A stretch of DNA of 64,000 nucleotides, from NCBI GenBank assembly GCA_021442155.1, contig CM038221.1:32517906-32581905 (forward strand), written 5' to 3'. The translations under genes and the position numbers were made by a program. Origin of the DNA: Cymbidium sinense. Its lineage: Eukaryota; Streptophyta; Magnoliopsida; Asparagales; Orchidaceae. Under the pieces are notes generated by a model. That model saw only the letters and a program-made list of their open reading frames with translations. It had not been told where the DNA came from and did no database searches. Shown in pieces: positions 1 to 13,888 of this stretch. The stretch's first letter is position 1. Each line of letters opens with the position of its first letter.

Positions 1-1269
1 TTGGATATATATTGACCTATATTCTTTGATGGGAAGCACTATTATTGTTCAATAAGCATTAGCTAGGAAGTTCTAATTATTTGGAAACTATTTATCTTCT
101 TTATTGAAGACAGTGTTGGTTCAAAGGGAGAAATAATTTAGAGCATGACATCATACACAATATATTTGGAAACTCTTTATTAGTTGGATACAATTCCTTT
201 GATTTAAGATCACTGTTTTAGAAAGTTCTATCTACCTATTACTCTTGGCTCTTTTAAGAACCTGGTACACCTGCTATTCTTTTATTAGCTAGGTTTATGC
301 TTCTTGGTTTCCTGGTTAGTTGTACTTTTGTTCCTGCTTATGTGGTATCTAGAACTGCTATTTGGTGGCTGATTCTTTCTGATAGTGAAGGAAATGGCTA
401 TGATGGCATTGATGCTATTCTTTATATCGTTAAGGATGGTAGCATTTTATGTGATTATAACTCTTCTTTTTGAAGTTTGGATCTTGACAATGTCTCTTTG
501 GGATAGACTTGGTGAGCCGACATTATAATTTTACTTTAATGTATCTTTCTACGTTTGCTTATGTCTTTTTTGAACTTCTTGCAGGTATTTGTATAAGGTG
601 GAGCCTTGCAGTGGTTATGTACTTTTAGTTAGCCAAATTTCTATCTTTTTTGTTAATAATTGCAACTCTTCTATTTTTGTTAATGAAATATCTATCACTT
701 TTAGAAAAATAAATATTTTGTTGTTTCATTATCATTTTAAAAATATTTTATAATGTCACTAGTCCTCATATTAATATTTTTATTATTTACACAATTTACT
801 TTATCAGAAAATATGAGTTCAAGAAGCTCTACTGAGTATAGAGTTGTGTATTGTAACTGTAGTTTGTAATGTTATGTATTCACTTCATATAGGGAAGAAA
901 ATTATGAGTGAAATTTTTCAAATGTCTAAGAAATAGAACAAGAGATGAATACAATTATTTCAGGTGGGTTGAAGAATTTGAGAGGACTTCGGCTGTGGGA
1001 TCAATGGAAATTTTTTTTAAAAGATTAGATCAACGAGGGTAGGCTAAATATTTTGATCGCATTAGTTGTTGTACTTATAATTTTAATATTAGTATTATTT
1101 ATTAAGTAGTGTTATTTATTAAGTGATGTGTAATTTGTTAATGTAATATAGTTGACTTTTGGTTATGTATAAGTATTAGTTATATTATTTTTTTTCATTC
1201 TATTTAAATATATTCAACTCATGTGCTCATAGAGACATTTTAATCATTTTTAAAAGTGCGGTAGATTTA
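1..1269. other. AT-rich flank, no gene recognised
   Basis: T-rich sequence with frequent stops in all frames. No transposon domain or RNA gene was seen. It lies downstream of the 3' end of the minus-strand DUF1639 pseudogene, so part of it may be old 3' flank of that gene, but nothing identifies it. Confidence 0.5.
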
Positions 1270-1865
1270 GGCGAGTTTTCCAAATAGAATCGAAACGAGT
1301 AGCTTCTTGCCTTCTTCTGCGGCGACTTACTTTCGAAAATCTGCGGCTGCCAGATCCTTTGTAATCATCCGCTGTAACTTTGAATGCCACAAGCCGAGGA
1401 ACAGCGCCTGCATGGATGAATTGAGAAATTCAAAAATGGAGACCCAATATATAACTATAATGGATTTTTTTTGCTCCGAATTTGAAATTTCTTCTTACAT
1501 CGAGTTGTTTCTACACGATCTTAGGTCTCTTTTTGGGTCTTCGATTAGGCTTCAAACCCTTGAACGTGTAGAAGTCCTCTTCGATCTCTTCAACAGATAG
1601 GGAAACAGAGAACTGCCCCCACTTTCCATTTTCGCCAGCCATCGATCTTAGTGCATTGACTTTGACTGGATCGTATTTTTCCCATTAGTGGTTTAGGGGA
1701 CCGATTTCTTCCGTTCTCCGATGGGGCATAGCAGGAAGATCTTCTTGTCCTGAGATTCCATGGCTTGGTCGGTCGGCGCTGTAGCGGCCTCTTCAGCGGC
1801 GGTAGAAGGAGGTTCCTCCTGTTCGGTTTGCTTTTCGTTGGAATATCCTATGTTAAAAGAATATG
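1270..1865 (-). pseudogene. DUF1639-family pseudogene copy 1, 3' half
   Basis: This is the 3' part of a plant DUF1639 protein gene of unknown molecular function. Read on the minus strand, the first exon shows KPWNLRTRR, then FSVSLSVEEIEEDFY, then RRPKKRPKIV and KQLD, the conserved block of the family. A GT-AG intron of 91 nt follows (1408-1498). Exon 2 (from 1407 downward) encodes a LFLGLWHSK-like C-terminus. Damage seen: a TAG where the family has Gln just before KQLD (1511-1513), one extra A after the KPLMG segment that shifts the frame, and another shift in exon 2. The 5' half lies at 11608-11990, beyond an inserted 9.7-kb transposon. The family call comes from recalled motifs, not a search. 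The pairing with the copy at 48.6-49.4 kb supports it. Confidence 0.75.
1856..1865. repeat. 10-bp target-site duplication, left copy (MULE-A)
   Basis: AAAGAATATG directly before the GGCTTAATTTTT terminus. The same ten bases follow the right terminus at 11608-11617. The paralogous locus near 48.94 kb has the target once, as AGAAGAATATG. Ten bases fits MULE insertion (8-11 bp). Confidence 0.93.
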
Positions 1866-1938
1866 GGCTTAATTTTTAAATTAACCCTAATTAAAACTGT
1901 AATTAGCTAATTAACCCTTTAAAAAAATTTAAAATAGC
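1866..1938 (+). repeat. MULE-A left terminal inverted repeat
   Basis: Starts GGCTTAATTTTTAAATTA and runs to AAAATAGC. It matches the reverse complement of 11533-11607 with a few substitutions and a 2-nt length difference. Beyond it the two ends diverge into unlike GC-richer sequence. Confidence 0.92.
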
Positions 1939-3999
1939 GATTGCCGGTCGGTGACTGGCGTGGCAGTCAACCAGCCCGGTCGGCGCAAATATTTTTTTAA
2001 AAGCGCAAGCGAGAGATCGATCTCTCCGATCTCTCTCTCTCTTTCTTTCTCCCTAAACCTTATGCTTCGTATGTAGACCAAGGTCGACGCCCTTCCATGA
2101 CCGCCCATCTGGCGTACTGATCCGGCCCGCCTCGATCCCCCGACCGGATCCGAGCATTTTGGCCAGAAAAAGGTATAGTTTGATTTTTTTTTTTCAAAAC
2201 AAAAGGGTAATTTGCATTTGTGACATGTTGTGGATCTAATTTATTTTGTGGATCTAACTTATTTTGTGTATCTCTTTAAATTGTAGATCTAATTTATTGA
2301 AGTATTTTTAGGTATGCATATTGTGGATCTAACTTATTTTGTGTGTCTCTTATATTGTGGATCTAACTTCTTCATTCCAATAAAATTTGAAAGTTTAACT
2401 AATACGAATGTCTAACATATTGATATAAATTTGATGAGCGAACAAAAATTTTAAACTTCTCCCAAATAGCGAGCAATGTAAAATGAAAATTGTTTTGAGT
2501 TTGATGAGGGGTTTTGATTCCACGATGTAATTCCGATGTTATCTCTTGGTTGTAATCCAAATAGCGAGCAATGTAAAAGTGGTAATCTCTTGAATATAAT
2601 TATAACTTATTGTACTCTTGAGTATAAGTTAAAGGGGTTGTAATTCCACGATGTTAAAATCCTCTATTGAGAGAAGATCAACAATAAAAGAAATTATTTA
2701 CGCCGAGTCCAAATATGGCTTCTATATTTAGACTCCAATTATAAGACACTCATTAATATGTAACTACCTTTATTGTGTGAACTACTATGTATAATAGTGT
2801 ATTGATGTGTACAATTTATAAAAATTTTGGCATTTAAGGTTTGAATTTGGTTTAGATTGTTGGAAGTGTCATTTGTTCCATCATGCTTTGTGTTGGGGGA
2901 GGGAAAGTTGTTTCATTTTGATCATTGATATACTAAATCACAGATCAGTGCTCGAATTAAATTCTATTTGTAAAAGATGAAGCAAATTTAAGTTTATACT
3001 GGAATAATCTAGGGAAGCGGACATGCATAATTAATTGGTTTCATGTATGGGGAACCAACTTGATTTGCATATATTGAATGCTTGTTTGGGTGGATGGTGA
3101 TTCTTTCTATTGTATCCTTTTTGCAAAAACAGTGAAATAGATTTTTATTTTTATTTTTTTTGTGTATGAAGTTAATATTTGTGTTATTTTTATTGTATAT
3201 ATTAAAGTTTTGAATTTTCTTTATGTAAATATAAAATTTTAGATATTACATATTTTAATATATAAGAATTATGTGTTATGTATGTTAATAGCTATCCCTC
3301 AAAAAAGAAAAAAAAGAAGTAAAGTCACACTTAACTTGCAAAGATTTTAATAAAAGTTGTCAATGATATTTCTACTTTAATTTGAGGAAATATTAAGAAG
3401 AATTTGCTAAAAGGGATCTGTAGAGGCATTAGTTTATAAGAAAATATTATATGCGGAGTTTGGATGTATCTATTTAGTTTGATTTAGAATTTATAAAGGT
3501 GGGCTTTTTGTTGGTATCTTTCATAATTTGAATAATACTTATTGTCAAAGTATGCAAATTTGATTATTGTTGTATCTTATATGTGACTCATAAATGATCA
3601 AATCATTATCGAGGTCGATGCGATTTGGTTAATATGTAAATTTTATATTGAAGATTACCATTTTCAACTCATTTACAAAATTAGTATATATTTCAACAAA
3701 TTTCCATTTAATAAGTTGTATAATTGTCACTGTTTATTGTTCTAAGTTGTAACTTGTTAGTTTCCGAAGTGAGGTTTTGTCACATTCAATCTTTGTAGTT
3801 TAAAATGATTTCTGTAAGTTGTTACGTAGTGGATACTTAATGTATCGATGAATGAGCTATGTTAATATTCTTTTGTAGTCTTCTATATCATATATGAATC
3901 CAATCATTTTTGTACGTAATAAGTAGCATTTTGCATCTTCTATATCATATATGAATCCAATAATTTTATTTCTCCTTAATTAAATTATTTGCATTTATC
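1939..3999 (+). other. MULE-A leader exon and putative first intron
   Basis: A GC-richer stretch with a CT-rich tract (about 2010-2055) continues to a possible donor AAAAAG|GTATAG near 2171. About 1.8 kb of T-rich sequence follows, ending in a possible acceptor TTATCAG near 4001, just before the transposase reading frame. About 2220-2370 contains imperfect direct repeats of TTGTGGATCTAACTTATTTT. About 3880-3960 repeats TCTATATCATATATGAATCC twice. No coding was seen. The leader-plus-intron reading is an inference; MULE-B has a similar layout. Confidence 0.45.
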
Positions 4000-6524
4000 A
4001 GGTGCGGTGAAAGATTATTGTTGTTACATTGCTCGGTGGTTAGTGATGAGTTCAACTCATGCTATAGTTCTTTATTATGGCGGTGAACGAGAGTAAAGGG
4101 CGATTTCATTCCAACATATATTGGTGGGAAATATCGTCCTCCAAATCTCATCGGATTAGATTGAGGAATTATAAAGCGAATCATGAATTCATTGAAGATA
4201 GATCCAACAAAGTTCTTTATGAATCGGTGGGTCATTTTCTATTGGTGATGGATTTGTGCAACTCCCATTGATGATGAAGAAGTCGTGGTATACTCGCTAC
4301 GGCGTGTGCACAACCTATTGTGGTTTATGTCGAAGTTATGAAATTGATGGGTAGAGACAGGGAGGTTAACAATATAGAGGAATGTGAGAGAGCTCAAACG
4401 AAGCGAAATATCGCACTTCTCGACTAAGTACTCGATTGGTTATGGGTGCAAGCAAGAGAACATGATTTCTTCTTTGGGACAAGTTCTGCTGTTATGGGTG
4501 ACTTAGAAGATAATGATATGAATGTACTACTTACCGAAGATGTTGGATATGAAACTATGCCTAGTGGAGGTAGCAGTGATGATGATGATGGGGAGGATGA
4601 TAACTGCGCAGAACGGGCTAACTTACTGGCCACAGAATCATCCCTTAGTGTTAGGGACTTGATTGTTGATTACTAAATTAGAATAAGTCATATGGAGAGC
4701 ACGTCTGGAATAATGATTTATGCGTATTTGAAACCCGTTAGAGAATGGGATGAGGACCTCACATTCGATGGCCCATCAGATCATTCGATCTTTAAGGAGG
4801 ATAACTGCATTCCAGATGAATTGTTTGAAGATATGTGTTTTTAATTCAAGAAAGCGATTGCAATTTGTTATTCAAGGTTGGTCTATCATGAACAATGTTG
4901 AGTATGTCATTTGTGCTTCAAATCAATTAAAATTCACAGCAAGGTGCACACATCATTCTAACCCAAGTAGACCATGTTTGTGGAGCTTACATGCAAGATC
5001 AGTTAAGAGGTTGGGAGGTGTGTGGCATATTAGTTCACTTGGCGCACCTCATAGCTGTAGTCATTCAGTGCTTAATGCTGGACACAGGCAGTGCATGTCA
5101 CAGTTCATTAGTTATTTCATCCAACCGCAATCGTCAACTAGATCAAGCTAAATTGTATAGGTATTGAGTCAAAGTTCAATATAAGAGTGTCCTACATGAA
5201 GGCTTGGGATGCACGTCAAAAGGCTGTTAAGGTTATTTTTGGAAGTTGGGAGGAATCTTACAAAACATTGGGAAATTCATGTCTCTTGTTTGATCTATGC
5301 GGTATATGTCGGATACATTGAATCAAACAGATTCCAATGGTTGCTTTGGTCATTTGAGCCTTCAATAAGAGGTTGGTAGTATTGCCGCCCAGTTCTATGC
5401 CTTGATGGGACTTTTCTCCTAGGCAAGTCTGGAGGAACACTATAGCTTCTTGGGATCGGCAAAAAATGGATTGTTCCCACTAACCAGCAGGTTGTGGAAT
5501 CAGAGAGCATCGAGTCATGGGTTTGGTTTTTGCAGACATTACAAGACTTGATCCCAACAATTTCTACAAGGGGTGATCTCTCATCTCGAGATGACATGCG
5601 TCTAGTTATGGTTGAGAGAGATCTTTCCAAGACATCGCTTCGTTTGCATCATTTAAGGGAGAATTTCAAACGGGCCGTTAGACATTTCGGCATAGGTGAT
5701 GTTGACTTCATATGTCAAAAAATGTACGTTGCTGGAAACACGGATGACATTCAAATTTTTAAGCAATATATGTCAGACATCAAGAATATCAAGCAGGAGG
5801 CATATGACTGGCTTGTTTCAAGGGACGTTCAACAATGGTCTCTTACTCATGATGATGGGTATAGGTATGGTACAATGACTACAAATGCAGTTGAGTGCTT
5901 CAATGGTGTGCTTAAAAGAGCACGTGGTTTATCGATTCAAGCCTTGATTACAGCAGTATACTACAACATTGTATCCCTTTTCATGAAACGTCTTGAATCA
6001 GCTACAACTCTCGAAAGACAACAGGAAACATCGTTCTCTCCATGCATTAAGGTAACATTGCGGGGCTAATGAGCGAGGCAAGAAGATTTCGAACCGGTGT
6101 GAATAAGCATGTCGAGTACCGGTGTTTGATGTCACTAGGGACCTTCAAGGTTGAATTAGGTGAAAATAACGAGTGTATGTGTACATGTAGACAACCGCAA
6201 GCTTACCATTTTCCATGTGCGCACGTGATTGCTATTTCAGGTCAACGACACATAAACCACATCCATTATGTCTTAGCGTACTATAGTTTGCAAAACTATA
6301 TCAACACCTACCAGGGCGAATTCCACGTAATACCTGATCGGGAAGAGTGGGGTGAACACATCAGTGGTGGCACATGCCATTACAAACCACCGAATGTCAA
6401 AAGGAAGACAGGCCGGCCAAGGACAAACAAATTTAAAAATAGCATGGAGAACACTACAAAAGTTAGGGTTTGTAGTGTGTGTAAGGTATTGGACACAACA
6501 ATTGACGTGTCCTCAAATCGTTAG
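4000..6524 (+). pseudogene. MULE-A transposase relic (MuDR + MULE + SWIM)
   Basis: Relic of a MuDR-type DDE transposase, the nuclear enzyme that cuts and pastes the element. An N-terminal piece (4077-4680) has an SNIYWWEISS segment, a DDEEVV-like motif and an acidic Asp-rich stretch. A MuDR domain (about 4830-5151) has FVIQGWSIMNNVEYV followed by a Cys-containing block and HSCSHS. The catalytic core (about 5390-6050) shows CLDGTFLLG with the first Asp, HHLRENFKRA, and TTNAVECFNGVLKRARG, which has the usual Glu. The second Asp segment (ISDQHSG in MULE-B) is frame-shifted near 5580-5620. A SWIM zinc finger (6069-6524) reads CTCRQPQAYHFPCAH, a CxCxnCxH pattern, followed by a basic GRPRTNKFK stretch. 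Multiple stops and shifts make it non-functional. By eye about 70% identical over ~108 residues to the MULE-B transposase. Confidence 0.88.
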
Positions 6525-6556
6525 CTTGTAATTCATCAGTAGTTGTTCAGTGTTAT

Positions 6557-6658
6557 GTTCAGTGTTGTCTATGTGTTGTGTTCAGTGTTGTCTGTTAAAC
6601 TAGCTCTGTTCAGTGTTGTCTATGTGTTGTGTTTAGTGTTGTCTGTTACACTAGCTCA
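6557..6658 (+). repeat. 51-bp tandem duplication after the transposase
   Basis: Two adjacent copies (6557-6607 and 6608-6658), each built of GTTCAGTGTTGTCT half-units and ending in ACTAGCTC, with two or three mismatches. It lies directly 3' of the SWIM reading frame, in its likely 3' UTR. Confidence 0.85.
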
Positions 6659-6739
6659 TTATTCCCGTCTTCAAGCTTTTCAACTTTTACCATTCAAACA
6701 AGTACCAAAGACGGTTCAGTCATATCATGAAATCTAATG

Positions 6740-8307
<1,568 letters not shown>

Positions 8308-8398
8308 CAAGATATGACTATAGTTTTTATATTCTTCGGTTGCCTTATTAATGCTTATCTAATTGCACATTATTGTTTTCTCAATTACAACGGGAAAG

Positions 8399-10400
8399 AT
8401 GTCCGGCGGTGATGCACAGTACTATATTTGGAGGAGGGACGACCGGATGAGGCGGTTGTTGACTATGGCCCACCATGAAGTGCACCCAAGTATATTTCTT
8501 CATTGGTAAAACCTGAAGCGGCGCATCTGATTGGTAAAATTTCTTTATGAGTTTTTTAAAATGTTTTACGTACATATACATTTGTTATCGACAACCCTTA
8601 TGAATGATTGTGGTTGCAGTTTGATGTCGAGTACGCCTCGATGTTTAGGAATGGCGTAATTGCAGATTTATGGATGCTGCGGTCGGCTGAATAGTGTGTC
8701 CCAGATCACGGTATATTAAAATTTGGGATCACGTTCGTTGGCGATGTTAAATAAATTCCACAGCCACGGGTGAGATGATGATTACATTACGGATGCGATG
8801 ATTCTTGGTATCGGATAGATGGCGGTATGATTGGCGGTTCTTTGTGGTGAGTAGCGGTGGGACATGGCGGATTGTTGCGATGAGTTGCTTGGAGCGCACC
8901 CAGACTCAGACATTGTATACCATGATCCGGTCCATCCGCATATCACATCACATTTGAATGGGGAGCTCATGCGTACACTTGCCACTACGATGGCTGCGAT
9001 GGACACTCTCATATTTAGATCTAGAGCTGATTCACTATGCATGTCGAGCGTACATCTTATTTTTCCATTGGATCTTTTCTTTTGCGGATACTTGAGTTCG
9101 AGGTTCACCTATATCTACCACTCGGATATTGACGTTCACGGGCTGTCGTTGGGTTGTTGTGCTCATCTATCTGAGAATTACATGAAGCAACAAAATCAAG
9201 CGCACCAACATGGTGGATGTGTTCATTTCTTGCAATATGGGCGTGGGAGCACATTCATGGGAAGACCTACATTACATGTTCCATATTCTCTACATTGGAC
9301 GCAGTGTAGGATTCCAATGGAATGAAGGTTATGTTCGGGAAATGCCAGCATCCAATATCAGAGCTTATAGGGATGAGTTGGATGGACTTCTGCAGATTCA
9401 GGTACATTGATTTGATGTAATGTTTATTAGCTCACTCATTATTGACTGTTTATTGAAATAATAACTTATGTTATATGCGTAGGTCATCGGGAGCCATATG
9501 GACATCGATCATGTCGCGGATATATGTTTACAGGATAGAAAATATGGCTAGTAAATCGATCATATGTTGGAAGAGGGTAGAGTGGTACCGCCGATGGTTG
9601 CTCGAAAGCATGTCTCCTACCATTGATGTTGCTCGATAGATCCATCATTTGTACGGGTTGATGGCCGAGGAAAAAAAGTGGGTGATTCCATTACCACAAC
9701 TCTTATATGCACCGTGGGGCGAAGAGGCGTGCGGTTGTCGTTGTGGATTCATCACATGAGCCGGCGATCAACCGATACATGATGATATGGTATCGCTTCA
9801 GCTTCACTATACATGTTGAAGGTGACACTTCCTCACACATACCCCGCTAGACGCTTCATGGTTAGTTTAAATGCATAGTATTAAAATTTGCTTTTCTTTG
9901 TAACAACGATACACTCATATAAATTTCGTATATATAAGGCGCATTTTGAATCGATGACATATTCGGCGTTATTTGTGGCGATCTGGAATATCGACATCTT
10001 TCGATGAATATGAGGAACTGGTGGCACTGGCGGGATATGCATATCTCGGACACTCGATACTGAGGATACCGACATTCCGGCACTCGCATAGCGATGTTCT
10101 ATCGATGGATGTGGCCATCCTCGTCCCTGGTGATCACCCGCATTTACACCACCCAAGATTCATATCGAAGTAATGCGGTCGCAAATGCACCCATGGAACG
10201 CAGCCGGTCCGTGCATATGGTCCGTCATATGACACCGCCATATGGAGTTTACCACTATTTACTCACTGCTTTGACATACCTCGTATTCGAGTTAGGATCG
10301 CAACACCCCGTGGAGCAGATGGAAGAGGAGGAGGACCATCGATAGCATCATCTGCGTGATCGGCCGCGGAGACCACCATCCCACTCTGGCGTGCGATTCC
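8399..10400 (+). pseudogene. Plant mobile domain (PMD, MAIN/MAIL1-type) gene relic in MULE-A
   Basis: Relic of an aminotransferase-like plant mobile domain protein. The family occurs both as host nuclear proteins (MAIN, MAIL1) and inside transposons; its biochemical role is unsettled. From the ATG at 8399 the reading is MSGGDAQYYIWRRDD. Across frame shifts come a TLRDAMILGIRIDG-like block (about 8775-8825; family TLQDVxxLLGLPIDG), LHEATKSSAP (about 9180), the hallmark LAIWAWEHI (about 9230; family LLQLWAWEHF) and AYRDELDGL (about 9362-9390). A likely 81-nt intron follows (GT 9402 to AG 9482). Downstream pieces to about 10.4 kb look like the family's C-terminal region but are badly decayed. 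At least four frame changes and several stops are visible. Same strand as, and downstream of, the transposase. Confidence 0.8.
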
Positions 10401-11532
10401 ACGCAGCATCGACACGGTAGATGTATTATATTTTTTTTTTGCGTTTGATGGCATGTATTTCTGACAGTTTATATGTTTTTTTATGTTTACTCATTCACCT
10501 ACTTCTCATTGTATTATCCTAGTGATGTTTCTTGTTTATTTAATTTGGTTAACTCATGAGAGGATGGAAGACTTAATGTGAATTACATATAGTTCAAATC
10601 TAATTTAAAACTATTTGTCATATATGTATTTATTTTGATCTCCAAATAAAACATATTTGATAATAGTAGTTGTTTTCAAGACATTTAAAATGTCCAAAAA
10701 TTATTTTGAGTATTTATAAAAATAAAATGATTTATTTTAAAACAAAAAATAAAAACATCTAAAATACATTAAATAATTATTTTCTTAAATATAAAATATA
10801 TTAAGTAAATATGTTTTTAAAATAACATACAAAATCAAAACATAAAATAAGATTGATCCAAATAGGCCTAATTTAATCAATACTTCCATTTACCCTTATT
10901 TTACAGAAGCAAATGAACACTATCAATTTAAGCTATAGTTCTATTTTCATTTTGGGCCATTGTACCTATATAAATATATCTTATTTTCTTGTAATCATAT
11001 TAAAACTCATTAACTTATTTCATCTTTATTTAATTTATGCAATTATTATATTTTAATGTTAAATGCCTTTATTCTATTTGGGGAATGAAATTATGAATTT
11101 TTTCATACTAAGTGTCAAGTTAAGTTCAATATTAACAAATGAACGAAATTGAAATTTCAGAATGAAGAGATACATATTTTTTTCATCAAATAGTTGGACT
11201 CTTCTCATGGGTGTTAATTAGTCAATTTATATATATAATATATTGGGAGTGTTTGATATTACCAAGGAATTATATGTATTTAATCCTTATATTATAAAAG
11301 TGCTTAATAACTTTCGCTTTAAACTTCAAAATTTATATATCATAAGCGCTACCGGTCAAGATTTGTCAAAACCTGTCAACATGAAAGTTATAGAATTTTT
11401 TATTCTCTTTCCAACGATACCAACCACGCAGAGACGAGCCTGATATGGCCAAAAAATGGAAGTTGTTAATTTCATTTTAAAAAAAAAAATTTCTGCTAAT
11501 TCATCCGACGCACATAGTCGACGGTCGACTGG
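10401..11532. other. MULE-A 3' AT-rich segment
   Basis: No coding signal. About 10.6-10.86 kb is very A/T-rich and ends with TTGATCCAAATAGGCC, which resembles MITE ends but has no partner I could find. Read in reverse, 11.28-11.52 kb resembles the subterminal part of the inverted-repeat element at 50.4-52.3 kb (shared blocks GTATCGTTGGAA and TTTCATGTTG). Confidence 0.45.
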
Positions 11533-11607
11533 GCTATTTTAAAATTTTTTTTAATGATTTAATTAGCTAATTACGGTTTTAATTAGGGCTAATTTAAAAA
11601 TTAAGCC
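11533..11607 (-). repeat. MULE-A right terminal inverted repeat
   Basis: Reverse complement of the left repeat at 1866-1938, ending TAATTTAAAAATTAAGCC at the outer edge. Confidence 0.92.
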
Positions 11608-11617
11608 AAAGAATATG
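11608..11617. repeat. 10-bp target-site duplication, right copy (MULE-A)
   Basis: AAAGAATATG, identical to 1856-1865. Confidence 0.93.
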
Positions 11618-11990
11618 AGGCTTGCCACTTGTTCTAGGGCTCCATTTGGATTTCAGAAATCGTCGATCCAGCGACAGAGCCGTCGATCCTAGAGACTGGG
11701 TCATGCAGCGTAGAATCCGTTGACTGCCCCAGCTTATCGTTGGAAAGGAAAAGATGTGAAAATGAGACAGCCTCACAGAAGAGTGAGTCGCTGCCTCTTC
11801 GGCGGTGCCAGCAAGCTCTTCCCGCCTCCCTGCGGTCAGTCCCTGACCCTCAATAGCATAATTAGAAAGCGAAGAAGGGGAAGATGGGAGCAATGTGCAA
11901 AAGCTTCAACGTTCATGTAGGATATATTCAATTGTGATTTTAGGTTTAACTAATACTTTTGCTTTTGAAAATAAATAAACTTACGCCGGC
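11608..11990 (-). pseudogene. DUF1639-family pseudogene copy 1, 5' half
   Basis: Minus-strand 5' part of the gene whose 3' half is at 1270-1865. The frame from about 11893 down shows HFHIFSFP and WGSQRILRCM, the N-terminal block I recall for DUF1639 proteins (LHNFSLP, then KWGxQRFLRC). Reading then runs towards TSGKPHIL and is cut by the transposon. The reverse complement matches 48.56-48.93 kb base for base over long stretches, and the similarity continues upstream to about 12125, so the promoter region was duplicated too. It is a pseudogene because of the insertion and the 3' lesions. Confidence 0.75.
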
Positions 11991-12125
11991 CCGCATTAAA
12001 GTTATATGCGTATCATTCATCCACCATTGGAATGACCATGATTATTTAAATTAGGTTTAATTTGGGCATACGATGGATGTGCTTTCAGTCGGTTGGGAAA
12101 TTTCGATAACTGCTTGTAATAGTTT

Positions 12126-12440
12126 TTATTATAAAAATAAAATAGATTTATAAAATCAAACGATAAAAATAAAACCTCTTCCTAATTAGGGAAAATAATG
12201 CCCGGTAATAAGCATATTTATGCCGAATAAATTTTTAACATCAATAATTTTCAAACTGGGCTATATTTAATTTTAGCAAAAAAAATGACATGTATTAATA
12301 AAACTTAGACATAAAACTACTATCTATCTAACTCAATTCAGCAAATTGTAATATAAATATCAAATTTTATTTTAAAATTTCAATTTCCATTTTTCTGCTT
12401 TCAATAAAAATTTTATTCTAAAAATAATGAATTAGAGAAA
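12126..12440. other. AT-rich segment, no gene
   Basis: No reading frame. GGGAAAATAATGCCCGG at about 12188 has the look of a MULE terminus, but no inverted partner was found near 17.2 kb. Confidence 0.35.
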
Positions 12441-12780
12441 TGAGCATTAAAAAAAATTTTAAAACTATGCAGCGAGGCACGTTGATTTCATGTCACGCTC
12501 GTTAATGGTGATCGACACCACATGTATTCCACGTCATAACCCAATAACTGAGACCTTAAGCATAAACCCACTCCCCACCAAAGTCCCGATCTCTCCTTTC
12601 CATGTAGACGCCATCGCCGCCTTCAACTCGCCGCCAACGCCGCACCACGTCACGAACGACCTTCCTTCCTCCCGACTGACATTGTTGGTGTTTTTGAGTG
12701 GATTTAGGTTTTCAATGGCATTTTGAAGGTATTTTTTTCAAACTTCTTTTTTTTTTAAGAAAAAATCATTCACGTGTTGA
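12440..12780 (+). other. GC-richer leader-like segment of MULE-B
   Basis: A GC-rich island (about 12470-12730) in AT-rich DNA ends in a possible splice donor TTTTGAAG|GTATTT near 12729. By position it resembles the MULE-A leader exon before a long intron. A short open frame (12490-12726) shows no recognisable domain, so the call rests on layout alone. Confidence 0.4.
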
Positions 12781-13210
12781 TTATGTGTGTTTTGACATGT
12801 GATTACTTAGTTTAACATGTGATTAGTTAGTTTTAGGGTTTAGGTATGTGTTGTTGGATTTGATATTTTAGGAGAAAAATAAATATTTCTAATAAATGTT
12901 GATTATATTCGTTTAAATTCATGTGTGTGTTTTAAATAAATTATATGTATTTATGTGTGTTTTATGTATATTTTAAATAAATTTTTGTGTGTTTTAAATA
13001 TTATATTTATTGTATGTTTATGTGCTCATTTTGAAGCTATTTGAAATGATGTTTGTGTGCTCATTTATGTGAATATTTTAAATAATGTTTGTGTGCTATT
13101 TGAAATGATGTTTGTTTTAAATAATGTATGTTTATGTGCTCATTTATGTGTGTTCTATTGTAAGTTTATGTTTATGTGCTCATTTTGATTATTATGTGTT
13201 TTAAATAATA
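12780..13210 (+). repeat. Imperfect TATGTGTGTTTTAAATAA-type repeats
   Basis: Irregular reiteration of TTATGTGTGTTTTAAATAA and TTTATGTGCTCATTT phrases, strongly T/G-biased. It sits in the putative first intron of MULE-B and looks like slippage-grown low-complexity DNA. Confidence 0.6.
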
Positions 13211-13888
13211 TATTTATGTGTGGGGTTCTTTGTTGGGGATTATTCATCGTATTATGGTTTTTGGCAGCCATGTTTTTGTCGTTATTGCTCCTGCTGCTAT
13301 GATGGGTTGGTGCCCTGAGGCGCGCTTTGTTGTTGTTGTTTGGAGAACTATTTCTCTGCTCTTACCCTTACTTTGTTTATGTTGGATGAGTTTGAGGATG
13401 GATGTAACTGGAATGTTATATCTTCTGGCTATGGGTTGGTCCTCCTCCTGTAATTGGATTATTATATGCATATTTTTGGAATAAATTCTTATTCAACACT
13501 TCATTATGGATCATGTCAGTAAAAGTGATGCTGATATTTACCTTGGTAGTGTTGAATTGCAAATTATTGATATTTTGATAAAACCTCATAATGTAGATTA
13601 TTTATGTAGCTCTAGGCTCATGTTAGGTATGTTATATATGTTCATGTAAATTATAACTCATAATTAAAATTTTTTAGATGTACCTGCATGGGGAGAAAAA
13701 TTTTATGTTGAACAATTTTTTTTAGATTGTTTAAGTCATTTTTATTAAGGTGATATATATATACATGGCGATCAGAGTCTTATGAATCAGATTGATTTAA
13801 ATAGGTGAGATATTCAGCTTTTGTGTCTCCAATACACATTTTTTAGATTCAAAAATGAGTTTGGACACAGTTTATTTAGTATTATATT

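Noticed and set aside
1307..1600. Plus-strand 97-codon frame as a gene
   Set aside because: It is the antisense shadow of the DUF1639 minus-strand exons and intron.
12188..12204. GGGAAAATAATGCCCGG as the left end of MULE-B
   Set aside because: No inverted partner near 17.2 kb and no TSD could be found, so MULE-B limits are left open.
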